Positions 50,171 through 59,505 of a DNA stretch of 64,000 nt are shown piece after piece. This DNA comes from Gammaproteobacteria bacterium 45_16_T64 (lineage in GTDB: Bacteria; Pseudomonadota; Gammaproteobacteria; Pseudomonadales; Ketobacteraceae): the NCBI GenBank assembly GCA_002162955.1, contig MABD01000030.1, forward strand, positions 146,740-210,739, read 5' to 3'. Position 1 is the first letter of the stretch; each line of letters begins with the position of its first letter. Made by a program: the position numbers and the translations under genes. The notes beneath the pieces are model-generated. The model saw only the letters and a list, made by a program, of their open reading frames with translations, searched no databases and was not told the DNA's origin.

Positions 50171-50839
50171 ATGGTCGATTATAAAATAGCTCCATCCATA
50201 TTATCCGCTGATTTCGCTAACTTAGGGCGAGATGTTGACCAGGTCTTGTTAGATGGTGCTGATATTGTTCATTTTGATGTGATGGATAATCATTACGTAC
50301 CTAATCTCACTATTGGGCCCATGGTATGTAAAGCACTTCGAAATCACGGCGTTACGGCACCGATTGATGTACATTTGATGGTGACCCCCGTAGACAGAAT
50401 GATTGCCGAGTTTATTGACGCGGGAGCAACTTACATTACGTTTCACCCTGATGCGACTCATCACGTTGATAGAAGTTTGCAGATGATAAAAGATGCTGGC
50501 TGTAAAGCCGGCTTAGTGTTTAACCCTGCGACGCCATTGACACACCTTGAACACGTAATTGATAAGTTAGATATGATTCTTCTTATGTCAGTAAACCCTG
50601 GTTTTGGTGGGCAAAAATTTATTCCCAGCACACTCCCTAAATTGGCTCAGGCTCGTAAAATTATTGATGAAAGTGGTTTCGATATTCGGTTGGAAGTTGA
50701 CGGTGGTGTTGGCGTTCAGAATATTCGAGAAATTGCAGCGGCTGGAGCGGATACTTTTGTTGCTGGGTCGGCGATTTTTGGTGCTGATAGCTACAAGCAA
50801 GTGATTGATAGTATGCGGTCTGAGCTTGAGAAGGTCTAA
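50171..50839 (+). CDS. rpe: Ribulose-phosphate 3-epimerase
   Basis: Interconverts ribulose 5-phosphate and xylulose 5-phosphate. The 222-residue TIM barrel has [49 protein letters not shown] and the phosphate-binding [10 protein letters not shown] and [13 protein letters not shown] lies 8 bases before the ATG. It is followed by gph, the order found in many gammaproteobacteria ahead of trpE. Confidence 0.97.
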   Translation: MVDYKIAPSILSADFANLGRDVDQVLLDGADIVHFDVMDNHYVPNLTIGPMVCKALRNHGVTAPIDVHLMVTPVDRMIAEFIDAGATYITFHPDATHHVDRSLQMIKDAGCKAGLVFNPATPLTHLEHVIDKLDMILLMSVNPGFGGQKFIPSTLPKLAQARKIIDESGFDIRLEVDGGVGVQNIREIAAAGADTFVAGSAIFGADSYKQVIDSMRSELEKV

Positions 50840-50874
50840 GAGATATACGTGGATATTGTTTGTCCAGATGAAGT

Positions 50875-50881
50875 AAAGGAG
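50875..50881 (+). promoter_or_regulatory. Ribosome-binding site that sets the gph start
   Basis: AAAGGAG lies 6 bases before a GTG at 50888. The longer frame from the GTG at 50849 lacks such a site. Confidence 0.6.
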
Positions 50882-50887
50882 TCTTCT

Positions 50888-51586
50888 GTGAGTGTGTTAT
50901 TCCAAGCCTTGTTTGCTGGAAAGCCTGAGTTAATTGCATTTGATCTTGATGGTACACTTGTAGATAGCGTTCCCGATTTGACACAGGCAGTGGATCAAAT
51001 GCGGGCTCAATTAGGTCGACCGCCAGCGGGAGAGGCGGCGGTCAGGACATGGGTGGGTAATGGCGCTGAAATGTTGGTGCGGCGTGCATTAGCAAAAGAT
51101 GGCTCGGATGAACAAGCTAACAATGTATCGCAAACATTGTTAGCCAATGCGATGACCTGTTTTTATCAAAACTACAAACAGTGTAATGGTGTTAATAGTC
51201 ACCTCTATCCTGATGTAAAAAAGACATTGTCGACGCTAAAGTCCATGTCGATACCGATGGTGTTGATCACAAATAAGCCGGATCAATTCACGCGTCCTTT
51301 GCTGAATAAGCTCGAATTGGAAGGGTATTTTGACATCGTGTTAAGCGGTGATAGCCTCGCCCATAAAAAACCGCATCCCGAGCCATTATTGTACGCAGCG
51401 ATACGTTCTCAAGTAAATCCGATGAATTGTCTTATGGTTGGGGACTCTCGTAGTGATGTGGAGGCAGCCCGGGCTTCCTTTTTCAAGGTTGCTTGTGTGA
51501 CGTATGGTTATAACCATGGTGAATCTATTAGCACGTCTAAACCGGATGGAATGCTTGAGTCCATAGCAGAGTTACTGCATTCATAA
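50888..51586 (+). CDS. gph: Phosphoglycolate phosphatase
   Basis: HAD-family hydrolase removing phosphate from 2-phosphoglycolate, a product of DNA 3'-end repair. From the GTG at 50888 it has 232 residues. Motif I is FDLDGTLVDSVPDL, motif II is VLITNKPDQFTRPLL, motif III the Lys in HKKPHPEPL and motif IV VGDSRSDVEAARAS. The alpha-helical cap fits the Gph subfamily. The frame extends 13 codons further upstream, but the ribosome-binding site favours the internal GTG. Confidence 0.94.
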   Translation: MSVLFQALFAGKPELIAFDLDGTLVDSVPDLTQAVDQMRAQLGRPPAGEAAVRTWVGNGAEMLVRRALAKDGSDEQANNVSQTLLANAMTCFYQNYKQCNGVNSHLYPDVKKTLSTLKSMSIPMVLITNKPDQFTRPLLNKLELEGYFDIVLSGDSLAHKKPHPEPLLYAAIRSQVNPMNCLMVGDSRSDVEAARASFFKVACVTYGYNHGESISTSKPDGMLESIAELLHS

Positions 51587-51697
51587 TCTCTTGGTGATGA
51601 CGGTTTGCGAGGAGATGGCGCGATCTCTGTTGTGATAATTCATATTCTCTTAATTTATTATTCTTTAACGTTCCCTGAAACATAACAGGAAAGAGCC

Positions 51698-53194
51698 ATG
51701 TCTCCAGAGCAGTTTGAATTGTTAGCCCAGCAAGGCTACAACAGAATACCTGTCATGCGCGAAGTGCTTGCGGATTTGGAAACGCCATTGAGTACTTATT
51801 TAAAGTTGGCTGATGGTTCTTATTCCTACTTGTTTGAGTCTGTGCAAGGAGGGGAGAAGTGGGGGCGCTATACCATCATAGGGTTGCCTTGCCGGCGAGT
51901 ATTAAAAGTATTTGATCGTCAGATTGTTATTGAAGATGCAGGGCAAACAATAGAAGAACACCATGCCGTAGATCCTCTTTCTTTTGTTGAGGAGTTCCAA
52001 GCGCGATATCGAGTGCCTGATATTGAGGGCTTGCCACGATTTAATGGCGGCTTAGTGGGCTTTTTTGGTTATGACATTGTTCGCTATATCGAAAAGAGAT
52101 TGGATAAAGCTTCGAAGCGTGATCCTATTGGAACGCCCGATATAATGTTGATGGTATCAGATGAAATTGTTGTGTTTGATAATTTGCAGGCTTCCCTCCA
52201 CATTATTGTGCATGGCGATCCTGCTCAATCTGATGCCTATGCCAAAGCCCAGGTGCGTTTAGATGAAATCATAGCGCAATTAAAGGCACCATTACCAATA
52301 CCCAGTATCGATGTTTGCTCTCCTATCAAAGAAGAGCACTTTGAATCGGGTTTTCCTCGGCAGGAATTCGAGGCAGCTGTCGATGGTATCAAAGAATTTG
52401 TGTTGGCGGGTGATGCGATGCAAGTGGTAATTTCTCAGCGATTGTCAGTTCCCTACGACTTGCCTCCATTGCAGCTATATCGCGCATTGCGGTGCTTAAA
52501 CCCATCGCCCTATATGTATTTTATGAATATGGGTGATTTCCATATCGTGGGGTCGTCGCCAGAAATTCTAGCTCGCGTTGAGCAGGGGGTCGTTACGGTG
52601 CGGCCAATCGCTGGCACGAGACGTAGGGGTAGAAATGCGGATGATGATCTAGTAATGGAGAAAGAGCTGTTAGCGGATCCAAAAGAAATTGCAGAGCATC
52701 TCATGTTAATTGATCTGGGTAGAAATGATGTGGGTCGTATTGCCAATATTGGGTCGGTGGAATTAACGGACAAAATGATTGTTGAGCGTTATTCTCACGT
52801 AATGCATATTGTATCCAATGTGGAAGGGCAGTTAATAGAAGGCAAAGGGCCTATTGACGTGTTGCGTGCGACATTTCCCGCGGGCACTCTTAGTGGTGCA
52901 CCCAAAATTAGAGCAATGGAAATAATTCAGGATATAGAGCCGGTAAAACGTGGTGTTTATGGCGGAGCTGTAGGGTACCTGTCATGGAATGGTGATATGG
53001 ATACCGCTATTGCGATACGAACGGCGGTTATTAAGGATGGTGTATTGCATATTCAGGCAGGTGCAGGAGTTGTTGCAGACTCGATTCCTAAATTGGAATG
53101 GAAAGAGACCAACAATAAAGCGCGAGCAATATTCTCGGCAGCAGAGTTAGCCGCAAGTGGTTTGCATCCTCAATCAACCGATGAATATTCTTAG
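51698..53194 (+). CDS. trpE: Anthranilate synthase component I
   Basis: Makes anthranilate from chorismate with ammonia supplied by TrpG. The 498 residues contain the family segments [21 protein letters not shown] with the tryptophan-binding region, [44 protein letters not shown] and the [19 protein letters not shown] chorismate motif. No leader peptide with consecutive Trp codons is seen upstream. trpG follows after 11 bases. Confidence 0.97.
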   Translation: MSPEQFELLAQQGYNRIPVMREVLADLETPLSTYLKLADGSYSYLFESVQGGEKWGRYTIIGLPCRRVLKVFDRQIVIEDAGQTIEEHHAVDPLSFVEEFQARYRVPDIEGLPRFNGGLVGFFGYDIVRYIEKRLDKASKRDPIGTPDIMLMVSDEIVVFDNLQASLHIIVHGDPAQSDAYAKAQVRLDEIIAQLKAPLPIPSIDVCSPIKEEHFESGFPRQEFEAAVDGIKEFVLAGDAMQVVISQRLSVPYDLPPLQLYRALRCLNPSPYMYFMNMGDFHIVGSSPEILARVEQGVVTVRPIAGTRRRGRNADDDLVMEKELLADPKEIAEHLMLIDLGRNDVGRIANIGSVELTDKMIVERYSHVMHIVSNVEGQLIEGKGPIDVLRATFPAGTLSGAPKIRAMEIIQDIEPVKRGVYGGAVGYLSWNGDMDTAIAIRTAVIKDGVLHIQAGAGVVADSIPKLEWKETNNKARAIFSAAELAASGLHPQSTDEYS

Positions 53195-53205
53195 GAGGAA
53201 GTTTC

Positions 53206-53787
53206 ATGTTATTAATGATCGATAATTATGATTCGTTTACCTATAACGTAGTGCAGTATCTGGGGGAGCTCGGTGCAGATGTGCAAGTTTATCGTAATGA
53301 TGAAATCACCATAGAGCAAATTGAAGCGCTGAACCCAGATAAATTGGTTATATCGCCTGGGCCTTGTACGCCGAAAGAAGCGGGTATTTCGATGTCTGTA
53401 ATCAAGCATTTTGCGGGTCAGATACCGATCCTTGGTGTTTGTTTGGGGCATCAAAGTATTGCTGAGGTGTTTGGCGGAGAAGTCGTTAGGGCTGCGCAAG
53501 TAATGCATGGTAAGACATCTCCTGTGTACCATCGTGGGGAAGGGGTGTTTCGTGGTTTGAAAAAGCCTTTTGATGCGACGCGATACCATTCACTTGTGGT
53601 GAAAAGAGAGGCGCTACCTGATTGTTTGGAAGTAACTGCGTGGACTCAGCATCAGGACGGTAGTGTTGAAAATATTATGGGCTTACGTCACAGGGAGCTG
53701 CCGATAGAAGGCGTTCAATTCCACCCTGAATCAATATTGACTGAGCATGGTCACGATCTATTTAGGAACTTTTTAGAAGGACAATAG
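53206..53787 (+). CDS. trpG: Anthranilate synthase component II (glutamine amidotransferase)
   Basis: Glutaminase subunit of anthranilate synthase, in some bacteria shared with PabB. The 193 residues contain [28 protein letters not shown], the nucleophile motif [11 protein letters not shown] and the C-terminal [13 protein letters not shown] with the catalytic His and Glu. In close relatives trpD follows directly. Here a convergent gene begins 10 bases later, and trpD lies 3.4 kb away. Confidence 0.97.
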   Translation: MLLMIDNYDSFTYNVVQYLGELGADVQVYRNDEITIEQIEALNPDKLVISPGPCTPKEAGISMSVIKHFAGQIPILGVCLGHQSIAEVFGGEVVRAAQVMHGKTSPVYHRGEGVFRGLKKPFDATRYHSLVVKREALPDCLEVTAWTQHQDGSVENIMGLRHRELPIEGVQFHPESILTEHGHDLFRNFLEGQ

Positions 53788-53797
53788 GTGTATTGTG

Positions 53798-55423
53798 CTA
53801 TCGAAGATAAAACAATACTTGTTTCGAATCAGCATTTGCCTGTGCTTGTACCGCCGTATCTATGCGTTGTTGCATGATGCTTCTGGATATTTCGGCTAGT
53901 TTAGACGCAGTGGCGGTGCTGGATATGCCAGTGTTATTCTCCCTTGGTTGTTGGTAGATGCTGCCAAAGGCTTGCAGTGTTGATTGAAATTCTGAACGTA
54001 ACGCCGAGAGTTTTTCTTTGTAGTCGTCCACCTGTTGGATGGCCTGGCTAATATTAAGGGCTGCACTTTTCGCATTAGTCTGAGTTTCTAGATTGGTATC
54101 TCGAACTGTATTGGTTGTTGAAACGTTCTCTTCTGTGCCATCAAGAGAGAACTCATCGAGCCCCGCGCGAGATTTGCTACTGCCGAAGAACGAGAGTTCA
54201 TCATTTGCCGATAGGGTGACTCGACCGCTGACTCGTAAATCGTTGAAGTTTTGAGTAAAGCGCGACTCACCTCCGCCAAAGAGTAAATTCGTAGTTTCTG
54301 TTGTTGACGTATTGATAACGATATCTCTACCGTCGCTGGCTTCTAAGTTGAGTTCCCCGGTGTTTATATCAGTTGATGCAACCACCCCCGTCATCGGGGT
54401 GAGTGCGTTGATCGCATATACCAACGTACCAGCGGCGTCATTTTCCAGAAACGTCACTTTATCGACATTGATACCATTAATCGATAGATCCCCTCGATCG
54501 AGAGAGCCGAGGCTCACGTTCTTATCGATTGAGGTATCAACTGTACCGGAAAAATCACTACTGCTAATATCACCACTGTTAAATAGGGTGTTGGCCGTTG
54601 CGTAAATATTTGTCAGGGTCGACTCTCCAAATTCGCGGATAGTATTAACCCGTGACGCTAGGTCTTTTGCTAAGCCCGACCCAAAATCGTCATGGGTTGG
54701 ATCGGTGATTGATGAGGTATTTGCTACGTTTTGTAATAAACCACCGAATTTCTGGTCGGTGATATTGATCGCCTCATTAATATTTTGATTTTTCACGTAT
54801 ATAGATATATCAGATAGTATATTTGTTCGAGCATTGCCTTCCTGAACACCTTGATTGCCGCTAACACTTTCTTGTAATTGGGTACGGTCACCGGTTGACT
54901 GCTTATCCCCCGGTTGTAACCCAAGAGCCTCGGTAGAGGCGTTGAATCCGCGAATGCTCTTCTGTGTAGGTTCTGACAAACTGACTTGAAAGGAAACCTC
55001 GCTAATGCTCCCGTCTAGTAACTGCTGGTTATCAAGGATGGCGTTTTCGGCGATGTTATCGAGTAAGTCGACGAGTTGTTCCGCATCATAGTTCAGCTCT
55101 TTTCTGCCTGGGCCGGTGGTCTTATCCGCGGCAGCCCGGATTGCAACAGCTTTGAGCTGCTCAAGGGCGTTACCCGTTTGGTTGAGGAATTGCTCGGTTG
55201 CATTGGCAAAAACAGTGGCAGGATGGGAGGGAAAAATACTTGTGCTTTTACTCGTATCGCCAAATGTAGGGAGTGCGTAATCAAAATGGACGCGCAACGC
55301 GTCGTCATCTTCCTCGGGAAGTTGGCGGGAGGTTAAGCTATTCGATGATGAGGTGTTACTGTCCTTAGATGAGACCCCACTGTATGCACGAACGCTTGAG
55401 CTGGTTGGCGTGATGAGTGGCAT
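53798..55423 (-). CDS. Divergent orphan flagellin-like protein
   Basis: 541-residue protein from the ATG at 55423. The C-terminal 92 residues (450-541) resemble the flagellin D1/D0 end: NAKSAALNISQAIQQVDDYKEKL, SEFQSTLQ, and RIDTAVQAQANADSKQVLFYLR. The region 84-139 resembles the flagellin N-terminal D1 helices (GNALEQLKAVAIRAAAD, LNYDAEQLVDLLDNI, NQQLLDGS). The middle contains a flagellin-IN-like INGINVDKVTF segment. The first 80 residues are Ser/Thr-rich and do not resemble the usual D0 helix. A frame extension to a GTG at 55447 would start inside the promoter. The gene splits the trp genes. Its function is unknown; it may be a filament-associated or secreted flagellin relative. Confidence 0.7.
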   Translation of the reverse strand: MPLITPTSSSVRAYSGVSSKDSNTSSSNSLTSRQLPEEDDDALRVHFDYALPTFGDTSKSTSIFPSHPATVFANATEQFLNQTGNALEQLKAVAIRAAADKTTGPGRKELNYDAEQLVDLLDNIAENAILDNQQLLDGSISEVSFQVSLSEPTQKSIRGFNASTEALGLQPGDKQSTGDRTQLQESVSGNQGVQEGNARTNILSDISIYVKNQNINEAINITDQKFGGLLQNVANTSSITDPTHDDFGSGLAKDLASRVNTIREFGESTLTNIYATANTLFNSGDISSSDFSGTVDTSIDKNVSLGSLDRGDLSINGINVDKVTFLENDAAGTLVYAINALTPMTGVVASTDINTGELNLEASDGRDIVINTSTTETTNLLFGGGESRFTQNFNDLRVSGRVTLSANDELSFFGSSKSRAGLDEFSLDGTEENVSTTNTVRDTNLETQTNAKSAALNISQAIQQVDDYKEKLSALRSEFQSTLQAFGSIYQQPRENNTGISSTATASKLAEISRSIMQQRIDTAVQAQANADSKQVLFYLR

Positions 55424-55437
55424 AAGTAAAGACCGTG

Positions 55438-55464
55438 TTATCGGCACATCTACCTATTAGTTTA
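55438..55464 (-). promoter_or_regulatory. Consensus sigma-28 (FliA) promoter of the flagellin-like gene
   Basis: On the minus strand TAAA, 15 bases, GCCGATAA, an exact match to the class III flagellar promoter consensus. The expected transcript start lies about 8 bases before the ATG at 55423, so the leader is very short. Confidence 0.85.
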
Positions 55465-55647
55465 GCTTATTTTTCGTGCTGTTTAAATACCGATCAAATT
55501 CAGTTGCATATTTGTACTTTTGTACCTATAAGTCTTGCGGGCTGCTGTTTTTGGTACTATCGTCTCTGTGTGGGTTGGTAAGGTTGGAAAATAAGGGGAT
55601 GTTGTCTACCAGCAGAATGCAGATTTAATCAACAATAAGAAGAAAAA

Positions 55648-57087
55648 ATGAATAGATTTGATATAAGTTGGGCAAAGAGTTGTGCGAAAGTGTTGGGTTT
55701 TTGTATTGTTTTCACATTGTCGGGGTGTTGGGAGAAACCTGATAATACACGCTATATAACGGATGCACAGGGAAGGTCACTAATACTTCATGGTATTAAT
55801 TCCAGCAGTAGCGCAAAGAACCCCGCAACGGGGCATATGCCTTGGGTCAGTGAAGCCGATGTTGAGCAAGAAGTTGTTGAATGGGGGTTTAACTTTGTTC
55901 GTTTCTTAATATTTTGGGATGGCGTAGAGCCAGAGAGAGGGCTATTCGATGAAGGCTATTTGGATGCCGTCGAAGAGCGGGTAAATTGGTATACGTCTCG
56001 CGGAGCCTACGTCATGTTGGATATGCATCAGGATATTTATGGCCACGCTGTGGGGGGGAATGGCGCCCCAGAGTGGGCGACTGAATTGAGCCTGATGGAT
56101 GATTTTAGCCTCACTTTTCCTGAGGGGCTGCCTTGGTGGATAGCCTATGTGGACCCGACCGTTATCGCAGCGTTTCTTAATTTTTGGGGGTACAACTCCC
56201 ATCAATACCTTCAAGATCACTATATTCAGTCTTGGCAAAAAGTTGCGGAACGGTTTCGAGATCATCCAGGAGTGATCGGTTATGACTTGATGAACGAGCC
56301 CTATCCTGGTGATTTGGTATCTGCTGTATCGTTAACGTTTGAGCCAACTCGACTAAAGGCATTTTATGACCGGCTGATACCTGCGCTGAGATCCGTTGAC
56401 AATGATAAATGGATTTTTTATGAGCCACAGTCTTTGGGAATCAACTTTGGCCTTCCTTCAATGTTGCCGCCGTTGAGTGATGGAAGGATTGGGGAAAAGC
56501 GATTAGTCTATGCGCCGCATGCTTATCCATTCACTCTTCATGAGGGTGTTGCCTATAACTTAACCGATAAGTTGAATATGGTGGAATGGAATAAAAACCG
56601 GGTGAATGAGCTTAATCAGCATCAAGTGCCTTTGTTAGTGGGGGAATTTGGTGGTAGCGATGAGACTCCCGGGTTTAGGGAGTACCTGGATGATACTTTA
56701 ACGATGTTCGATACGATGGGAGCTAGTTGGGCCTATTGGTCAAACGACCCTGGGGGATGGGGGCTGTTGGACGCGCAGGGGAACGAAACACCAAAAGTAG
56801 CGCATTTGGTTCGGCCGTATCCAAGAGCTATCGCCGGGGAGCCTGATTATTTCACCTTCGATGTGGTCACCAAAGTCTTCGAGTTACAGTTTTTTGAAAA
56901 GGTAGGTGTGGAGGGCGGGACAGACATTCATTTGCCTCAACGTCATTACCCAAATGGGTGGGAGATTGAGCATTCAGATGAGGATGGTCAGTGGCGATAT
57001 GAATGGGATGAGAGTCGGCAGATTGTTACCATATTCTCAGATCCCATGACTTCTGTTCATAAAATTCGCATTTATTCTCTTAAATAG
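55648..57087 (+). CDS. GH5 endoglycoceramidase-like lipoprotein
   Basis: Predicted outer-membrane or periplasmic lipoprotein of 479 residues with lipobox LSGC (Cys27). The GH5 domain (about 35-400) shows the endoglycoceramidase pattern: LILHGINSSS, NFVRFLIFWDGVEPERG, VMLDMHQDIYG. The acid/base Glu217 lies in GYDLMNEPYPGD, and the nucleophile Glu333 in PLLVGEFGGSDE. The remaining 80 residues form a beta-rich C-terminal domain as in EGCase I. These enzymes release the glycan from glycosphingolipids. The real substrate here is not proven and a related glucosylceramidase or glycolipidase is possible. It sits between the flagellin-like gene and trpD. Confidence 0.85.
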   Translation: MNRFDISWAKSCAKVLGFCIVFTLSGCWEKPDNTRYITDAQGRSLILHGINSSSSAKNPATGHMPWVSEADVEQEVVEWGFNFVRFLIFWDGVEPERGLFDEGYLDAVEERVNWYTSRGAYVMLDMHQDIYGHAVGGNGAPEWATELSLMDDFSLTFPEGLPWWIAYVDPTVIAAFLNFWGYNSHQYLQDHYIQSWQKVAERFRDHPGVIGYDLMNEPYPGDLVSAVSLTFEPTRLKAFYDRLIPALRSVDNDKWIFYEPQSLGINFGLPSMLPPLSDGRIGEKRLVYAPHAYPFTLHEGVAYNLTDKLNMVEWNKNRVNELNQHQVPLLVGEFGGSDETPGFREYLDDTLTMFDTMGASWAYWSNDPGGWGLLDAQGNETPKVAHLVRPYPRAIAGEPDYFTFDVVTKVFELQFFEKVGVEGGTDIHLPQRHYPNGWEIEHSDEDGQWRYEWDESRQIVTIFSDPMTSVHKIRIYSLK

Positions 57088-57097
57088 AATTTACTTT

Positions 57098-57132
57098 GGA
57101 AATGGCTGATTTCTTAGGAAAAAGCCATTTCC
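57098..57132. repeat. Long perfect inverted repeat after the GH5 gene
   Basis: GGAAATGGCT (57098-57107) and AGCCATTTCC (57123-57132) form a 10-base perfect stem with a 15-base loop, which contains an inner TTTC/GAAA pair. It lies 10 bases after the GH5 stop. There is no T run after it, so it may be a weak terminator or an mRNA-end stabiliser. Confidence 0.45.
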
Positions 57133-57220
57133 GTTCCTCTCCTCGGCAATGCTACAATCGCGCCTATTCGATGCCGATATCCATCTAGATTGTCGGCGTA
57201 ACCCACTACCGGAGAGATTG

Positions 57221-58252
57221 ATGAATATTCAGAGCGCTTTGCAAAAAGTCATAGACCGTGAGGATCTTTCAGAGGCCGAAATGGGCGAGGTTATGCAGCA
57301 GATCATGACTGGGCAAGCAACGGCCTCGCAAATTGGCGGTTTTCTGGTGGCTCTGCGTATGAAAGGTGAAACAGTTGATGAAATTACTGGTGCCGCCAGC
57401 GTGATGAGAGAGCTTGCCACTCCGGTAAATATTGACGCTGAGCATTTGGTCGATACCTGTGGAACAGGCGGAGATGGTGCAAATACATTCAATATATCAA
57501 CCACTTGTGCGTTTGTTGTTGCTGCTGTAGGTGGCAAGGTGGCAAAACACGGTAACCGCTCTGTATCGAGTAACAGTGGTAGCGCGGATGTGCTGGAAGC
57601 GGCTGGGGTGAAGTTGGATATTACCCCAGAGCAAGTTGCTCGATGCGTAGAAGCAATTGGCGTGGGTTTTATGTTTGCACCGATGCACCATAGTGCAATG
57701 AAACATGCGATTGGGCCGCGTAAAGAAATGGCGGTGCGGACGATTTTTAATATTCTTGGCCCTTTGACGAATCCAGCTGGCGCAGATAGCCAAGTGATGG
57801 GGGTATACAGTAAGCAATGGGTGCGCCCTGTCGCTGAAGTGTTACAGCGATTAGGTAGCCGTCATGTCATGGTGGTGCATGCAGCTGACGGGTTGGATGA
57901 AATTAGCATTGCAGCCGAGACTTTTGTTGCTGAAGTCAAAGACGGCGAGATTAAGGAATATACAATTACTCCAGAGCAGTTTAACCTGGCCCGTGCACCT
58001 TTATCAGCGATTGCCGCTGACGGGGTGGAGGATAGCCTTCGGGTTATTCGTTCTGTGTTGGCAAATGAGGAAGGGCCGGCGGCTGATATCGTCGCATTAA
58101 ATGCTGGGGCCGCGATTTACGTTGCAGGTTTGGCAGATACCTTGGCTCATGGTGTTGAGATGGCTCAAGATGCGATTGGCAGCGGCATAGCGAAAGACAA
58201 GTTGGCGGAGCTAGTGAATATGTCGGCAGTATACCGACAAGAAGAGGCATAG
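57221..58252 (+). CDS. trpD: Anthranilate phosphoribosyltransferase
   Basis: Transfers phosphoribose from PRPP to anthranilate. From the ATG at 57221 (GGAGAG 6 bases upstream) the protein has 343 residues. The frame is open 24 codons further upstream, but that segment has no family similarity. Motifs present are [17 protein letters not shown] (PRPP loop), [21 protein letters not shown] and [16 protein letters not shown]. The trpD-trpC pair is intact, 2 bases apart. Confidence 0.96.
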   Translation: MNIQSALQKVIDREDLSEAEMGEVMQQIMTGQATASQIGGFLVALRMKGETVDEITGAASVMRELATPVNIDAEHLVDTCGTGGDGANTFNISTTCAFVVAAVGGKVAKHGNRSVSSNSGSADVLEAAGVKLDITPEQVARCVEAIGVGFMFAPMHHSAMKHAIGPRKEMAVRTIFNILGPLTNPAGADSQVMGVYSKQWVRPVAEVLQRLGSRHVMVVHAADGLDEISIAAETFVAEVKDGEIKEYTITPEQFNLARAPLSAIAADGVEDSLRVIRSVLANEEGPAADIVALNAGAAIYVAGLADTLAHGVEMAQDAIGSGIAKDKLAELVNMSAVYRQEEA

Positions 58253-58254
58253 TT

Positions 58255-59055
58255 GTGAGTAATACCCCAACGGTACTAAAGAAAATAATCGCCCGAAAGT
58301 GGGAAGAGATTGAGGAGCGAAAGGTCGGCATATCGGAGCAGGCGTTGCTTACTCAATCTGCGCAAGCTGATGCTCCGCGTGGCTTTATCAACGCAATGTC
58401 CGCCAAATTGGCAGAGGGTCAATCAGCGGTAATCGCGGAAGTGAAAAAAGCATCGCCCAGCAAAGGTGTTATACGTGAACATTTTGTGCCGGAAGATATT
58501 GCGATAGCCTATGAAAAGGCTGGCGCTGCGTGTATGAGTGTTCTTACTGATCGTGATTATTTTCAAGGCCATGAGGATTATTTGGTGGCGGCAAGGGCGG
58601 CTTGTCAGTTACCGGTGATTCGTAAAGACTTTATTGTTGATACCTATCAAGTGGCAGAAGCTAGAGCGCTATCATCGGATTGCATACTACTTATCGTTGC
58701 GGCGTTAGAAGATTCGCAGATGGCTGAATTGGCAAATTGTGCTGAAGGGTTGGGAATGGACGTGCTGGTGGAAGTCCATGATGAAGCCGAGTTGGAGCGA
58801 GCATTGGCTTTGAAGACTCGTCTTGTTGGAGTCAATAACCGAAATTTGCATACGTTCGAAACCGATTTAGATACCACTATTCGTTTGCTCGATATGATGC
58901 CAAATGATCGAATTGTTGTAACGGAAAGTGGGATTCATACCCTGGATCATGTGGCAAAAATGCGCGAGAATGGGGTAAATAGTTTTCTAGTGGGGGAGGC
59001 GTTTATGCGTGCTTCCGACCCTGGGTTGGCATTGAGAGAATTGTTTGTCGGTTAA
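58255..59055 (+). CDS. trpC: Indole-3-glycerol phosphate synthase
   Basis: Closes the indole ring to give indole-3-glycerol phosphate. The 266-residue TIM barrel has [15 protein letters not shown] with the catalytic Lys, [57 protein letters not shown] and the phosphate site [12 protein letters not shown]. There is no TrpF fusion, unlike in E. coli. The start is a GTG at 58255. TrpF, TrpA and TrpB are not in the window. Confidence 0.96.
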   Translation: MSNTPTVLKKIIARKWEEIEERKVGISEQALLTQSAQADAPRGFINAMSAKLAEGQSAVIAEVKKASPSKGVIREHFVPEDIAIAYEKAGAACMSVLTDRDYFQGHEDYLVAARAACQLPVIRKDFIVDTYQVAEARALSSDCILLIVAALEDSQMAELANCAEGLGMDVLVEVHDEAELERALALKTRLVGVNNRNLHTFETDLDTTIRLLDMMPNDRIVVTESGIHTLDHVAKMRENGVNSFLVGEAFMRASDPGLALRELFVG

Positions 59056-59235
59056 CTTGTGTCTGGGTAGTCTAGACATCTTGTTTACTCTGTAGGCAAC
59101 GCAGGGTATCATGGCCGTCAATAGAGTTGATAAAACCCTGGTGAGTTTACACGTTAGTATTGCTCACGGGGGATATACCTGCCATCGCTGAATTGAGGTG
59201 GCTGAATATTGATATAGTCTAATAGGAGACTGAAA

Positions 59236-59421
59236 ATGGGACACGTTATCGTTGTTTTTGGAACTTTAATCGCCTTAAATTTTGGCGTTGGTTTTATGGT
59301 CTCGGATTATTTATACGAAGATGAAACCAAGCAAGGTGTTGTTGAAGTGCAAGAAGTTGCACCAGAGCAAGCTGAATCTGCGGTAGAGGTTGAAGTGCCG
59401 GTTGAGCCTACAGCACAGTAA
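59236..59421 (+). CDS. Small single-span membrane protein, unrecognised
   Basis: 61-residue protein with a clear AGGAG ribosome-binding site 8 bases before the ATG and a strong terminator 40 bases after the stop. The first half is a hydrophobic helix (about 2-24) containing VVFGTLIALNFGVGFMVSDYLY. The second half is strongly acidic and Glu, Val and Pro-rich. It is likely an inner-membrane peptide with a soluble acidic tail. No known family is recognised. It stands alone between trpC and vfr with 180 bases upstream. Confidence 0.65.
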   Translation: MGHVIVVFGTLIALNFGVGFMVSDYLYEDETKQGVVEVQEVAPEQAESAVEVEVPVEPTAQ

Positions 59422-59460
59422 GGTTCTAGAGACATTGGTTCAAACTTGTTTGAAGCCATA

Positions 59461-59490
59461 AAAAAAGGCCAGCTAAGCTGGCCTTTTTTT
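59461..59490. terminator. Bidirectional terminator between small gene and vfr
   Basis: AAAAAAGGCCAGC, loop TAA, GCTGGCC then seven T, a textbook intrinsic terminator for both convergent genes. Confidence 0.9.
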
Positions 59491-59505
59491 ATGGCTGGCA
59501 GCTCG

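Noticed and set aside
51587-51697. trp leader peptide or attenuator before trpE
   Set aside because: No short frame with consecutive Trp codons and no terminator hairpin is visible.
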